Shown here piece by piece: positions 41,662-50,430 of a stretch of DNA of 64,000 bases; the stretch's first letter is position 1, and every line of letters starts with the position of its first letter. The stretch is from Verrucomicrobiia bacterium (GTDB lineage Bacteria > Verrucomicrobiota > Verrucomicrobiia > Limisphaerales > JADLHS01), in the NCBI GenBank assembly GCA_026125285.1, contig JAHCLO010000026.1, positions 1-64,000 of the forward strand. Reading direction: 5' to 3'. The notes beneath the pieces were generated by a model. That model was not told where the DNA came from. It worked only from the letters and a program-made list of their open reading frames with translations, and ran no database searches. Made by a program: the position numbers and the translations under genes.

Positions 41662-43108
41662 CCTAAAATTGAGGTTCCTGCCGGAATGTTTTGCAGCACT
41701 CAACGGTTTTTTCAGGGCATGGTCTCAGGCCTCCAGCGGTTGCAGCTGATGGACGCGGGAGAGAATTTTTTCGGTCCAGGTCCGAAGGACCGGCGAATCG
41801 GCCAAGCGCAGTGTGGGGCGGTTCTGTGGTCGGGTCAGTTCTCCCGGCAGCCAGAATAGTCTGTAGCGCAGCGTGCCCAGCGTCAGGTCCTGCCACTCTG
41901 GAGGCAGGCAGGTGCGTTGGAAGGTAGTGACTAAATTGTGGGCCAGCCGAATCACTTCCAAGTAGAGCGCATTGGCGGCAAAGTCCCCGGTTGGGATCTT
42001 TCGCAGAGCGAAGTTTTCCCGCAGTTCGTAGATGCGCGGCTCCATGCCTGCACGCCCATCATAGAAATGCCACACTCCCTCCGGAGTGAGCGTCAGATTG
42101 GTAATCCAAGCCCGATACAAATAGCTTCCCAGATTGAACAGGGTCGGCTCGGGCTCGCTGCGCTCCAGCCGCCGCCGCGCGACGATGAAGCGCCGCGCCT
42201 GGGACCAGCCGTGCGGTTGAAGTTCCAATTCGGCGATTTCCCACAGGCGATTGCACCGCTGGTAGCGCAAGCCACCCAGTTTGCGTTTCAGCCCCGTAGT
42301 CATGCGCGCCACCACCGCGTATTGGGCGGGTCGTGCTTCGAGCATCTGCAACACAGGGTCGTAACCGAAGCCGGCATCGGCCCGAACCCGCAACTCGCGC
42401 ACGTCCCCGGGCAAAGTGCCCAAACCACTGGCCAACAGTTCGACACTGCCCTCCCAAGTGCCCGCATTGCCCGGTCGCAGTTCGGTGTCCCAAAGCAGCG
42501 AGGAGTTCGCCTCCAGACAGAGGAGCGGATTATAGGAACGTTTGCCGCGGTAGCGCGGATTATAGCCAACCTCCGCCTGCTCCTGATGTCCGAAGACCGT
42601 GACGACGGTGCTGTCCAGATCCAGGATCAAGCGGGAGCGATGATCGAGCCAATGAATGAACCGTTGCTGAAGTTGATCGTTGACGCGATGAAGTTGGTGT
42701 CTGAAATCCTCCGGTGCTCCGCTCAGGAACCGGCGCAGCGTTTGTGGGTCAGGATCGTCCGGCAGTCCGGTCAGATACTGAAAGGTTCCGTTGGCGCGGA
42801 GGAAGGAAGAGGTCTCGATGCGGCCCAAACCCAGCAGGATCGGATACAGGAGTGCCAGCGTCATCTGCGACAGACTGTAGCGTTGATTGCGCCGGGGATA
42901 CCGCAGATGGCGGGCAAGGAAATCGCGCAATTGCAGCACTCGTGTAAATTCGTGAAAGAAGTAAACGCCGCCATAGTGCGTCAAACCCCCGTGATTACAG
43001 GCGATCTTGAGGTTTCTGGGTGCGCGGCGCATGTTGAGCCTCACTTCACTAAAAGGGAGGTAAGGCTCAAAACTTAAAAAGGCCATTGCGGCCCGTCAAT
43101 ATCTAGGG
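41662..43108 (-). mobile_element. IS1380-family insertion sequence
   Basis: A ~1.45-kb element containing one transposase gene. Candidate ends are the left CCTAAAATTGAGG (from 41662) and, read inward on the opposite strand, CCTAGATATTGACGG (from about 43108), which match imperfectly with one or two gaps. The flanks show no clear target duplication, so the exact limits are uncertain or the element is old. Confidence 0.6.
41725..43032 (-). CDS. IS1380-family transposase
   Basis: DDE transposase of 435 aa. Landmarks are LILDLDSTVVTVFGHQEQAE and GYNPRYRGKRSYNPLLCLEA (first acidic residue region), LRVRADAGFGYDPVLQMLEA, and the C-terminal GDFAANALYLEVIRLAHNL, all typical of IS1380/IS4-like proteins. 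The ATG at 43032 is preferred over an in-frame ATG at 43086, because GTGAGG precedes it and the upstream ATG lies next to the element end. No frameshift or stop is seen, so it is probably intact. Confidence 0.93.
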   Translation of the reverse strand: MRRAPRNLKIACNHGGLTHYGGVYFFHEFTRVLQLRDFLARHLRYPRRNQRYSLSQMTLALLYPILLGLGRIETSSFLRANGTFQYLTGLPDDPDPQTLRRFLSGAPEDFRHQLHRVNDQLQQRFIHWLDHRSRLILDLDSTVVTVFGHQEQAEVGYNPRYRGKRSYNPLLCLEANSSLLWDTELRPGNAGTWEGSVELLASGLGTLPGDVRELRVRADAGFGYDPVLQMLEARPAQYAVVARMTTGLKRKLGGLRYQRCNRLWEIAELELQPHGWSQARRFIVARRRLERSEPEPTLFNLGSYLYRAWITNLTLTPEGVWHFYDGRAGMEPRIYELRENFALRKIPTGDFAANALYLEVIRLAHNLVTTFQRTCLPPEWQDLTLGTLRYRLFWLPGELTRPQNRPTLRLADSPVLRTWTEKILSRVHQLQPLEA

Positions 43109-43382
43109 AAAATCGCATGGCCACCCCGCTTTTCACGCCGGAAATAGGTAATACCGTGGACTGCGCCGGTAACGGCAAGTTCGCAGCCGACAAGGAAGTC
43201 CTGGTGAATCTGCGGCTCCGGCTACGGATAAACATGGTCCGAGAACTTGGATGTCATTTGGGGAGGCCGACCCATGCTGGTAAACTGTGACAGCAGTCTC
43301 GAGAAGACTTGGTTGGAGTCGAAGGCCAGGATCGCAGGCGGCCTTCGGGCTGGCTTGGTTTCACTCGCCCCAAGCGGCGAAT

Positions 43383-43895
43383 CTACCAACTCCCATCTGC
43401 CAGCAGCGCGGTGATCTGTCGCGCAAGGTCCGTAGCGGCCAATGGCAGAGCCTGCCGTTGACTGCTGGTCAAATCCGAATCCACGCGCATGAGCGTGTAG
43501 CCCGTGACGCTGGTGTCGAGCACCACTCTTCCAGTGGCGGGTTCGTGCGCGGTGACTTGGGCCGTGAGGCCGACGCGATAATCTCGCACGCTAACCACGT
43601 CCTCCGGCACGAAACTCTGTTCCTGCCGATGATAGCGGGTGATGACTCCGCTCACCACGAGATCGCCCGCGCCGCGGGTGGCCAGCCGATAACTGCCGTC
43701 ACGCTGGAGTTCCTTTCGCAAGGCGCCCGTCACCGCATCGCCCAATCGCGGTTCGAGGGTGCGGTTCGCAAACGGCACCACCTGCACCGATTTGTCGCCG
43801 GCGGCCAGGCCGTGAGTCGGCCCCAGCCGATAACCGGCACAACCACTCAACACGAAGCCGGCGCACAGGGTCACAAGGCAATGGAACTTCCGCAT
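43383..43895 (-). CDS. lptE: LptE-like LPS-assembly lipoprotein
   Basis: A 170-aa lipoprotein with lipobox VLSGC (start MRKFHCLVTLCAGFVLSGCA) and the LptE layout: GYRLGPTHGL, SVQVVPFANRTLEPRLGDAV, ALRKELQRDGSYRLATRG and VVSGVITRYHRQ. LptE plugs the LptD barrel in the outer membrane, so the organism should be diderm with LPS or LOS. The start at 43895 is chosen for the signal peptide; a longer frame from 43946 overlaps the upstream gene. It follows the BamD-like gene by 10 nt. Confidence 0.83.
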   Translation of the reverse strand: MRKFHCLVTLCAGFVLSGCAGYRLGPTHGLAAGDKSVQVVPFANRTLEPRLGDAVTGALRKELQRDGSYRLATRGAGDLVVSGVITRYHRQEQSFVPEDVVSVRDYRVGLTAQVTAHEPATGRVVLDTSVTGYTLMRVDSDLTSSQRQALPLAATDLARQITALLADGSW

Positions 43896-43905
43896 AGTTT
43901 TCCGG

Positions 43906-44892
43906 TTATCGGCTGGCGGTTTCCAGCCGACGGCTGATGGAATCAATCCGCTCCAAGGCCTCGGCGGCGTAGGGCGAATCGGGATCCAGCTGCAGCGTTT
44001 CGTTGTAATACATCAGCGCTCCCTTCCACCGATGGCCTTTCTCGTAAAACCTGGCGATGGCAAAACTGCCGCGCGCCTGTTCGCGTTTCAACGAGGCGAT
44101 GATCCGCTGCGCCTCGGGCACCCGCGCGTCGTCCGGATAAAGGGTGATGAATTCCGTGAAGGTGGCGATGGCCTTGCCGGCCATGCTTTGGTCGTACTCG
44201 GCGGTGGCGGCTTGCTTTTGGTAGGCAATGCCAGCGCGATAGACCGCCTCGGCAGCAATGACTGGCCGGTCGTGGTAACGGTCCGCCGCGCGTTCGTAGG
44301 CTTTCACGGCCTCGGGGTACTGTTTTTGTTTTTCCCGCGCCGCGCCAATGCGTAATTGCGCCTCCGGGGCCACGTCGCTGTACGGGCCGCTCTTGACGAT
44401 CTTCTCAAACATCCCTGCTGTCTTGTCCATGGACGGGTAGAGTGGGATGTAACCCGCCAGCTTGAACCATTGACCATTTAGGAAGCGGCCAGCAATCTCG
44501 TATTGCCGCTGCAACACTTCCTCGGCGTTTTCGCTCTTGGGATATCTTTCGAGGATCTTCTGATACTGCGCGAAGGCCTTTTCGTCCTGATTCCGGGCTT
44601 CGTGGCAGCGGCCCACGAGGTATTGCGCGTCCGGGGCGTAATCGGACAACGGCCACACGCGCACGACCCGCCGGGCGGCCTTGAGCGCCAGGGCATACTT
44701 CTGTTCCTCGAACGCCGTTTGGGCCACCTCTAACTGATCCTTGGCGCGCGCCCGCTGCCACTTGCCTTCACCACCAACCGGTTCGTAGGTCCAACCTTCA
44801 CCCGGGGTATAGACCAGTGGGGCCGGTGAACGAAACGGCAAGAGCATCACTGCGCCCGCGATCAAAACTGCCCAACTAAAACGGCGATTCAT
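43906..44892 (-). CDS. BamD-like TPR protein
   Basis: A 328-aa exported protein with a signal peptide (WAVLIAGAVMLLPFRSPAPL) and TPR-type repeats (ALKAARRVVRVWPLSDYAPDA, QYLVGRCHEARNQDEKAFAQY, AVKAYERAADRYHDRPVIAA, IATFTEFITLYPDDARVPEA), the pattern of the outer-membrane assembly factor BamD. It lacks a lipobox cysteine, so it is not anchored like E. coli BamD. It is followed after 10 nt by the LptE-like gene, giving a small outer-membrane biogenesis pair. Confidence 0.8.
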   Translation of the reverse strand: MNRRFSWAVLIAGAVMLLPFRSPAPLVYTPGEGWTYEPVGGEGKWQRARAKDQLEVAQTAFEEQKYALALKAARRVVRVWPLSDYAPDAQYLVGRCHEARNQDEKAFAQYQKILERYPKSENAEEVLQRQYEIAGRFLNGQWFKLAGYIPLYPSMDKTAGMFEKIVKSGPYSDVAPEAQLRIGAAREKQKQYPEAVKAYERAADRYHDRPVIAAEAVYRAGIAYQKQAATAEYDQSMAGKAIATFTEFITLYPDDARVPEAQRIIASLKREQARGSFAIARFYEKGHRWKGALMYYNETLQLDPDSPYAAEALERIDSISRRLETASR

Positions 44893-44950
44893 GTTTCGAC
44901 GTTAATGACGCGCTGCGGGTGAGTCAAGGCCACCAAAGGGCCTTCCGGTT

Positions 44951-45172
44951 TCAGTCAGCAATCAGGCTTACGATCAGGACTATCAACAAGAGCGTGAAGC
45001 CAATGCCCGCCAGACCGCAAGTGACCTCCCAAGCCACGCGCCAGCGATTTGCATGTCGCCAGCGTTCATGTGTCCGAGTTCGGAAGGAGCGCGAGAAAGC
45101 GTAGCGCCAGCCGGCCACAGCAGCGTGCCACCAGTCCACCAACTCCAGCGCCTCGAAGAGGGATGCCGCCAT
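44951..45172 (-). CDS. Small membrane protein, hypothetical
   Basis: 73 aa: an amphipathic, tryptophan- and arginine-rich N-terminal part (WWHAAVAGWRYAFSRSFRTR) and one C-terminal membrane helix (GLAGIGFTLLLIVLIVSLIAD). It starts 29 nt after the zinc-ribbon gene stop on the same strand. Unrecognised, but the clean hydrophobic end and operon position favour a real gene. Confidence 0.5.
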   Translation of the reverse strand: MAASLFEALELVDWWHAAVAGWRYAFSRSFRTRTHERWRHANRWRVAWEVTCGLAGIGFTLLLIVLIVSLIAD

Positions 45173-45201
45173 GTGGAGTCGCCACGGACCCGCGCCTGAA
45201 T

Positions 45202-45705
45202 TTAGCCGCGATAGATCACCAGCACCGCGTAATCCGTCAGCAGCTTCTGCGAACCGATGTCGAGATGGGTGTAGGTGAGCGAGTTGACGCTGATGATGTT
45301 GCTCTCGCCGACTTTGGAGAGGAAGTTTGAAACCATCTCGTCAAATTTGTCATGTCCCACCTCGATGCAATCCGTGTGGCGGATGGTTTTGACCTTCATC
45401 TTCTTGTCGGTCTCCTTGGCCGCGACCTCCAGCGGCACCAACGGCTTTTCGATGAGGCTTTCGGTGGGCGTGCTATGGACCGGCACCTTCAAGTGCATGG
45501 CCACCTTGGCGGCGGCGGAGGAGGCAATGGGATTGACCGGGTGCGCGGCGTCGTGGGTGGGAATGGGGGTGCTGGGAGGCCGCGGCGGCGATTGCGGGAT
45601 CACAATTTTTTCACCGCAGGACGGGCAGTTGATTTCGGAGCCGGCGCCGGAACTGTCCACTGCCAGTTCCTGATCACATTTGGGGCAGTTGAAGATGATG
45701 TCCAT
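45202..45705 (-). CDS. Zinc-ribbon protein, function unknown
   Basis: A 167-aa protein with an N-terminal zinc ribbon (Cys7, Cys10, Cys27, Cys30: NCPKCDQE and NCPSCGEK), a proline/threonine-rich linker (about 38-90) and a C-terminal ~75-aa domain (KVKTIRHTDCIEVGHDKFDE, then VSNFLSKVGESNIISVNSLT). The ending resembles the sporulation-control or Yip-type small domain seen in uncharacterised Verrucomicrobiota proteins, but I cannot assign it. It starts a minus-strand pair with the small membrane protein. Confidence 0.7.
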   Translation of the reverse strand: MDIIFNCPKCDQELAVDSSGAGSEINCPSCGEKIVIPQSPPRPPSTPIPTHDAAHPVNPIASSAAAKVAMHLKVPVHSTPTESLIEKPLVPLEVAAKETDKKMKVKTIRHTDCIEVGHDKFDEMVSNFLSKVGESNIISVNSLTYTHLDIGSQKLLTDYAVLVIYRG

Positions 45706-45826
45706 AAGCTGAAAGGTTTGTTTGCTTACCGCGACCGGACATTAAGACCCTCGGCACCGCATGGCCAGTAAAATCCAGAAAAAACTTGCATGCGGTGGCG
45801 GAAGTCGCACCGCCCGGTGGCCGCCA

Positions 45827-46231
45827 CTAATCGAAGGAACGTTCCAGCGATTTCATCCAAGGCCACACCGGCGAGGAAGGCGGCGTGCGGCTCTTGACCT
45901 CGGCGAAAATCCGGCGGGCCTCGGCGGGATTCTCGCGGACAATGGCCACACAGAATTCAAGTTCGATCCACGCCCGGCGCGGATCCTGGAGCACCGAGTC
46001 GTAGTTCTTGAGCCATGCGCGAAAGGCGGCATTGCCTTCTTGTTTGGCGGCGTGCAGGCTCGCTTCGAGTTGGGACGGCATTCCAGCCAGCGTCGCCGGA
46101 TTCACGGCGGTGCCCGCCTCAACCTGCTTCTTGCCGCTCCGCTCCGCTTCAACCTGCTGCCAATAGCGGAAGATGTGGTAACCGCAAAAGACCACCACGA
46201 GGATAATAAGGACGCTGATGAGTTTGGTCAC
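45827..46231 (-). CDS. Membrane-anchored hypothetical protein
   Basis: 134 aa with an N-terminal anchor (LISVLIILVVVFCGYHIFRYW) and a helical soluble domain (SQLEASLHAAKQEGNAAFRA, ARRIFAEVKSRTP). Its start overlaps the murA stop by four bases (ATGA, 46228-46231), so it is translated with murA. No family recognised. Confidence 0.72.
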   Translation of the reverse strand: MTKLISVLIILVVVFCGYHIFRYWQQVEAERSGKKQVEAGTAVNPATLAGMPSQLEASLHAAKQEGNAAFRAWLKNYDSVLQDPRRAWIELEFCVAIVRENPAEARRIFAEVKSRTPPSSPVWPWMKSLERSFD

Positions 46232-47490
46232 GATTCTTCAATGCGTTGGATGCGCGCCCCCAGTTGCCGCAACTTCCCGTCAATGTTTTCATAACCGCGA
46301 TCAATGTGATACACGCGGTTCACCTGCGTGGTGCCCCTGGCGGCCAGCCCCGCAATCACCAGCGCCGCCGAGGCGCGCAGATCACTGGCCATCACCGGCG
46401 CGCCGCTCAACGGCTTGCCGCCCTTCACAATCGCGCTCGGTCCTTCAATCTCGATGTCCGCGCCCAGGCGCGCGAGTTCACTCACGTGCATGAAGCGCGA
46501 CTCAAAAATCCGCTCGGTGATGATGCTGATGCCCGGCGTGAGCGTCATCAACGCCATCATCTGCGCCTGCACGTCCGTGGGAAAACCTGAGTACGGCAGC
46601 GTCGTCACGTCGGCAGATTTCAACCGGCCATGGCGGCGCACTTTCAAATCCGGCCCGCAACGTTCCACCAGCACGCCCGCCTCGCGCAACTTGTCCACCA
46701 CCGCGTGGAGATGGTCCGCCCGCGCGCCTTTGAGCGTCACCTCGCCATTCGTGGCCGCGGCGGCAATCGCGTAAGTGGCCGTCTCAATCCGGTCGGGGAT
46801 CACCTCGTGATCCGCGCCGTGCAAGGCCTTGACGCCGGTGATGGTGACTGTGGGACTGCCGGCGCCGGAGATTTTCGCGCCCATCGCATTCAGGAAATTC
46901 GCCAAATCCACTACCTCCGGCTCGCACGCCGCGCTCTCAATCACGGTTATTCCCTCGGCCAAGGTTGCGGCCATCATCACATTCGCCGTGCCCAACACGG
47001 TCGAACCCGAGCGTCCGCCCAAAAACATGGCCGACCCGCTCAGACGTTTCGCAGACGCTTCCACGTAACCGCCGGTGATGGTGATCTTGGCGCCCAGCGC
47101 CTCGAAGCCTTTCAAATGCAGATTGACGGGCCGCGCGCCGATGATGCATCCGCCCGGCAGCGACACCCGCGCTTTTCTCAAACGCCCCAACAGCGGCCCC
47201 ATGATGCAAATCGAGCCGCGCATCTTGCGCACCAGATCGTAGTCGGCCTGGCCTTTGACTTTCCGACATTCGATCCGCACAGTGTCGCCTTCGAGGGAAA
47301 CCTTCGCGCCGAGCCAGGCGAGAATCTGCCCCATGAAACGCACGTCGCTGAGCTTCGGCACGCGCCGGATCACACACGGTTCCGGCGTCAACAATGTGGC
47401 CGCCATGATCGGCAGCACGGCGTTCTTGGCGCCGCTGATGGCAACCTCGCCGTGCAACGGTACCCCGCCCTTGATGAGAAAACTGTCCAT
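46228..47490 (-). CDS. murA: UDP-N-acetylglucosamine 1-carboxyvinyltransferase
   Basis: First committed step of peptidoglycan synthesis: transfers enolpyruvate from PEP to UDP-GlcNAc. 420 aa with Lys22 (SGAKNAVLPIM) and the flexible-loop Cys115 (LPGGCIIGARPVNLHL), the residue alkylated by fosfomycin, so the enzyme is of the fosfomycin-sensitive type. The EPSP-synthase-like two-domain fold is covered end to end. It overlaps the downstream anchored protein by four bases. Confidence 0.97.
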   Translation of the reverse strand: MDSFLIKGGVPLHGEVAISGAKNAVLPIMAATLLTPEPCVIRRVPKLSDVRFMGQILAWLGAKVSLEGDTVRIECRKVKGQADYDLVRKMRGSICIMGPLLGRLRKARVSLPGGCIIGARPVNLHLKGFEALGAKITITGGYVEASAKRLSGSAMFLGGRSGSTVLGTANVMMAATLAEGITVIESAACEPEVVDLANFLNAMGAKISGAGSPTVTITGVKALHGADHEVIPDRIETATYAIAAAATNGEVTLKGARADHLHAVVDKLREAGVLVERCGPDLKVRRHGRLKSADVTTLPYSGFPTDVQAQMMALMTLTPGISIITERIFESRFMHVSELARLGADIEIEGPSAIVKGGKPLSGAPVMASDLRASAALVIAGLAARGTTQVNRVYHIDRGYENIDGKLRQLGARIQRIEES

Positions 47491-47580
47491 GTAAAAAAAT
47501 TAAAACCGCGTTAAACTGCGAACCTTGCCCGAACCGCAAAAACCGAAGCCGGCCCGATGCCGAACGTTCTCTCGGCCTGA

Positions 47581-47643
47581 AGCGCCGGCTCGTAACCAGA
47601 CTTTGAAGGTTCGTCCGGCCAAAGCCGGCTGCAAGCCGGCGCT
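47581..47643. repeat. Palindromic intergenic repeat
   Basis: AGCGCCGGCT at 47581-47590 and AGCCGGCGCT at 47634-47643 are exact inverted repeats. The inner 17-bp palindrome GCCGGCTGCAAGCCGGC (47624-47640) and the following GCGCTCCG are shared with 29251-29274. It lies between murA and prmC. Confidence 0.7.
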
Positions 47644-47669
47644 CCGGGTCATGAATGAGGCTCGTATCT

Positions 47670-48524
47670 TCAGTCCCGCCGGACAATCAGGAATCTCTGG
47701 CGCTGAGTGTAGTCCTCCCGCACCGCCTCGACAATCCACTTTTGCGCTTCAAACATTTCCCGCAGCGCGGACGCCTGCCCGTCGCCGAATTCCAGCATAA
47801 ATTTTCCGCATGGATTGAGGAAGCTCCCAGCCTCCGCGGCAAGCAACCGGTAGAAATCCAATCCGTCCACGCCGCCTTCCAGCGCACCGTGCGGATCGAA
47901 GTCGCGCACTTCGGGTTGCAGCGACACAATCTCCGCGTTGGGAATGTACGGCGGATTGCTGATGATAAGGTCAAAGTACGAATCTGCCGGCAAGGCCGCG
48001 AACCCGTCACCGCAGGCAAACTGGACCTTCCCGCCGACGCCGTTGCGGGCCGCGTTTTCTTTGGCGACCACCAGCGCCTCGGGTGAAACATCCGTGGCCA
48101 GCACGCGCGCCGCCGGACATTTCACCGCCAGCACAATGGCAATGCACCCGCTGCCCGTGCCGAAGTCGAGGCAGGTGGGGGATGCCAGATTGCGGCTTGC
48201 GAGAAACTGCCACCCGGCTTCCGCGAGCAATTCCGTCTCCGGCCGTGGCACAAGCACGTTGCGGTTCACGGCGATTTCCAGTCCGCAAAACGAGGTCGCG
48301 CCAAGAATGTGCTGCAACGGCTCGCGCTGGCCGCGGCGTTTCACCAGTTCGCGCAGGGAGTCGGCTTCCGCCGAAGTGAGTTGCCGCTCGAAGTTGAGAT
48401 ATAGCTTCATGCGCGGCAGCTTGAGCACGTGGGCGAGCAGCAGTTCGGTTTGCAGGCGTGGTGACTCCACGCCTTTCCGGGTGAGAAACTCCGCGCTCTT
48501 CTGAATCACCTCAAGCACCGTCAC
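47670..48524 (-). CDS. prmC: Peptide chain release factor N5-glutamine methyltransferase
   Basis: SAM-dependent methyltransferase that methylates the GGQ glutamine of release factors. The SAM-binding CLDFGTGSGCIAIVLAVK and the catalytic NPPY motif (LIISNPPYIP) are present, as is the N-terminal helical domain (LLAHVLKLPRMKLYLNFERQ). A GTG at 48524 is taken as start because the preceding eleven codons in the longer frame (from 48557) are repetitive and unlike protein. Length 284 aa is normal. Confidence 0.93.
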   Translation of the reverse strand: MTVLEVIQKSAEFLTRKGVESPRLQTELLLAHVLKLPRMKLYLNFERQLTSAEADSLRELVKRRGQREPLQHILGATSFCGLEIAVNRNVLVPRPETELLAEAGWQFLASRNLASPTCLDFGTGSGCIAIVLAVKCPAARVLATDVSPEALVVAKENAARNGVGGKVQFACGDGFAALPADSYFDLIISNPPYIPNAEIVSLQPEVRDFDPHGALEGGVDGLDFYRLLAAEAGSFLNPCGKFMLEFGDGQASALREMFEAQKWIVEAVREDYTQRQRFLIVRRD

Positions 48525-48566
48525 GCGCGCAGTGTAGGTGCGAAGCGAAAGGTGCAAAGCGAAAAG

Positions 48567-48863
48567 TCAAAGACCCCGATGGTCCTCTATGTATCGGCGA
48601 AACAAGAACGCCTCGGTCACCCATGAGTAGGAGAAAACACTATATGAGAATAAGATAACAGTGAGAGCCAAGGCCCAATCGGGGAAAAGACTTGGAGACA
48701 AAAGAATCAAAACAATGACCAGCCAACCAATGCCTGTCGTGACCAACAGCAAAGGCCGTAATACAATCAACCATTGCAGGTCAAATTGATTCTTGCGGGG
48801 ATCTTGAGTCCGCGCAATGTATTTGGAATCATGCCATTTGAAGTATGCTCGGATTGGATTCAT
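48567..48863 (-). CDS. Small membrane protein, hypothetical
   Basis: 98 aa with two to three hydrophobic segments (WLIVLRPLLLVTTGIGWLVI, LALTVILFSYSVFSYSW) and charged ends. Base composition is richer in A/T than its neighbours. It lies 42 nt upstream of prmC on the same strand. Unrecognised. Confidence 0.5.
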   Translation of the reverse strand: MNPIRAYFKWHDSKYIARTQDPRKNQFDLQWLIVLRPLLLVTTGIGWLVIVLILLSPSLFPDWALALTVILFSYSVFSYSWVTEAFLFRRYIEDHRGL

Positions 48864-49046
48864 GATCGTGTAGAATTGGTGTTAAGCCATCGCGCCCGCC
48901 TGTGTGCGGTAAACAGAATTTGCGCCTGGAGAAGTTCGCTTTCAAGCGGGATTTGTCTTCAGGATGCCGTATGCGCAAACCCAGTACTGCATACGATCAG
49001 CCGTGTTTGAACTTTCCACACGCGCAATAACCGGAGACGTAGTGGT

Positions 49047-49958
49047 ATGAACCTCCATCTCTACGACGCGCACAATCATTTGCACGACGAACGCTTCGGC
49101 GGTCGCCAGGCGGAGTTGCTGGCGGCGTGCGTGCGCGAGGGCGTGGCCAGCATGGTAGTGAACGGATCATGCGAAGCTGACTGGCCGCAGGTGCTGGCGT
49201 TGACGCGTAGTTACACTGTGCTGGGCAGGGAGCGCGGCTCAACGGGGCCGCAAAAATCTGTTCCGCTGGCTTCCAACGATGCTAAAGACTCAGCGACCAC
49301 TGCGGGCTGCAAACCCGGGCTCAGAATCATTCCCAGCTTCGGGTATCATCCGTGGTATGTCCATAAACGCACCCCGGACTGGCAGGCAAACCTCATCAGG
49401 TTTCTTGAGCAAGCTCCTTCGGCCATCGGGGAGATTGGACTGGATCGCTGGAAACCGGAATTGTCTTATGAAGGTCAAGAGGAGGTGTTCATCGCGCAAC
49501 TGCGTCTGGCAGCGGAGCGCAATCTGCCGGCGAGCATCCATTGTCTCCAGGCGTGGGGACGGATGCTGGAGATTCTGAAATCCGAGCCGCGGCCCGCGTG
49601 TGGTTTTCTTTTGCACAGTTACGGCGGGCCGAAAGAAATGGTGAGGGCATTTGCTGATCTAGGCGCTTATTTCTCGCTGCCGGGCTATTACGCGCACGAA
49701 CGCAAGCAGCGCCAGCGCGAAACGTTCAAGCAAGTGCCACGGGACCGCTTGTTGATTGAAACCGACGCGCCGGATCAATGCCTGCCGGATTCGCACAACC
49801 GATTTCCACTCCGAGACGCCGCCGGCGAGAGGGCAATCAATCATCCCGCGAATCTCGGAGCGGTGTATGCGTTCGCGGCGGAATTCTTGGAGCAGCCGGT
49901 CGAAACCTTGGCGGCACAGGTGGAGGAGAATTTCTGGCGGCTCTTCGGAGGGCTTTGA
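49047..49958 (+). CDS. TatD-family metal-dependent hydrolase
   Basis: A 303-aa TIM-barrel hydrolase of the TatD DNase family: YDAHNHLHDERF (metal-binding HxH), IPSFGYHPWYV, IGEIGLDRW, PASIHCLQAWG, LLHSYGG and LLIETDAPDQC. Between the second and third strand there is an unusual ~30-residue stretch (GRERGSTGPQKSVPLASNDA then TTAGCKPGLR) encoded by a palindrome-bearing sequence; normal members go straight from the strand into PSFG. A CGGAGA element precedes the ATG by 9 nt. Role probably DNA or small-molecule hydrolysis. Confidence 0.88.
   Translation: MNLHLYDAHNHLHDERFGGRQAELLAACVREGVASMVVNGSCEADWPQVLALTRSYTVLGRERGSTGPQKSVPLASNDAKDSATTAGCKPGLRIIPSFGYHPWYVHKRTPDWQANLIRFLEQAPSAIGEIGLDRWKPELSYEGQEEVFIAQLRLAAERNLPASIHCLQAWGRMLEILKSEPRPACGFLLHSYGGPKEMVRAFADLGAYFSLPGYYAHERKQRQRETFKQVPRDRLLIETDAPDQCLPDSHNRFPLRDAAGERAINHPANLGAVYAFAAEFLEQPVETLAAQVEENFWRLFGGL
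49302..49320. repeat. TGCAA-centred palindrome inside tatD
   Basis: GCGGGCTGCAAACCCGGGC forms a short hairpin around TGCAA, of the same type as the palindromes at 29251, 47624, 55582 and 55605. It lies within the coding sequence of the TatD gene and stays in frame. Confidence 0.55.
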
Positions 49959-50024
49959 TGGCAGGCCGTAATCAGTAGCCGGCGACCCAAGGGGAAGGAT
50001 CTTCATCCAACTCAACACCGATTG

Positions 50025-50049
50025 TCCACCTCCTTATGTCGGTGGCTAC
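50025..50049. repeat. Single copy of the 25-bp palindrome arm
   Basis: TCCACCTCCTTATGTCGGTG begins a diverged copy of the 25-bp unit found at 24590, 24636, 29062, 29108 and 39745. It lies between tatD and hicB. Confidence 0.65.
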
Positions 50050-50163
50050 GTGACTTCGTTCGTCCAACCACGGTTGTCCGAAACGCACGCACCGGATTGT
50101 GGAAGGAACTTCGGCTCGACAATCCTGGTTGAATGACCGCAAAGCAAGCGGTAGCTTGCCAGC

Positions 50164-50430
50164 ATGGAAACCGAGATTGTGTTGAACTTGAAGGTGGAAG
50201 CGTTGCAGGAGGGCGGGTTTTTGGCAACCAGCCCCGATTTGCCCGGCTTGGTGGTTCAAGGGCGGACCCGCGCCGAAGTCATGGAACTGGCGCAAGCCAA
50301 TGCCCGCATTCTTATGGAGGTTTATCTGGCGGAGAATCTACCGCTGCCAGTGCCACTGCGCCGGGTCTTCAAGCGGAAGAACAGAGTGTTCCACCTGCCG
50401 CTGCCGGTTTCGCTGCCCGTTCCTGCATGA
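50164..50430 (+). CDS. hicB: HicB-family antitoxin
   Basis: An 88-aa HicB antitoxin core: METEIVLNLKVEALQEGGFL then ATSPDLPGLVVQGRTRAEVM, the partial RNase-H fold of HicB proteins. The C-terminal DNA-binding part is short and proline-rich. Its TGA overlaps an ATG (ATGA at 50427-50430) that begins the hicA frame, so the operon order is hicB-hicA. The partner carries an early stop. Confidence 0.85.
   Translation: METEIVLNLKVEALQEGGFLATSPDLPGLVVQGRTRAEVMELAQANARILMEVYLAENLPLPVPLRRVFKRKNRVFHLPLPVSLPVPA

Noticed and set aside
41938..43077. 379-codon plus-strand frame inside the insertion sequence
   Set aside because: Antisense to an intact IS1380 transposase.
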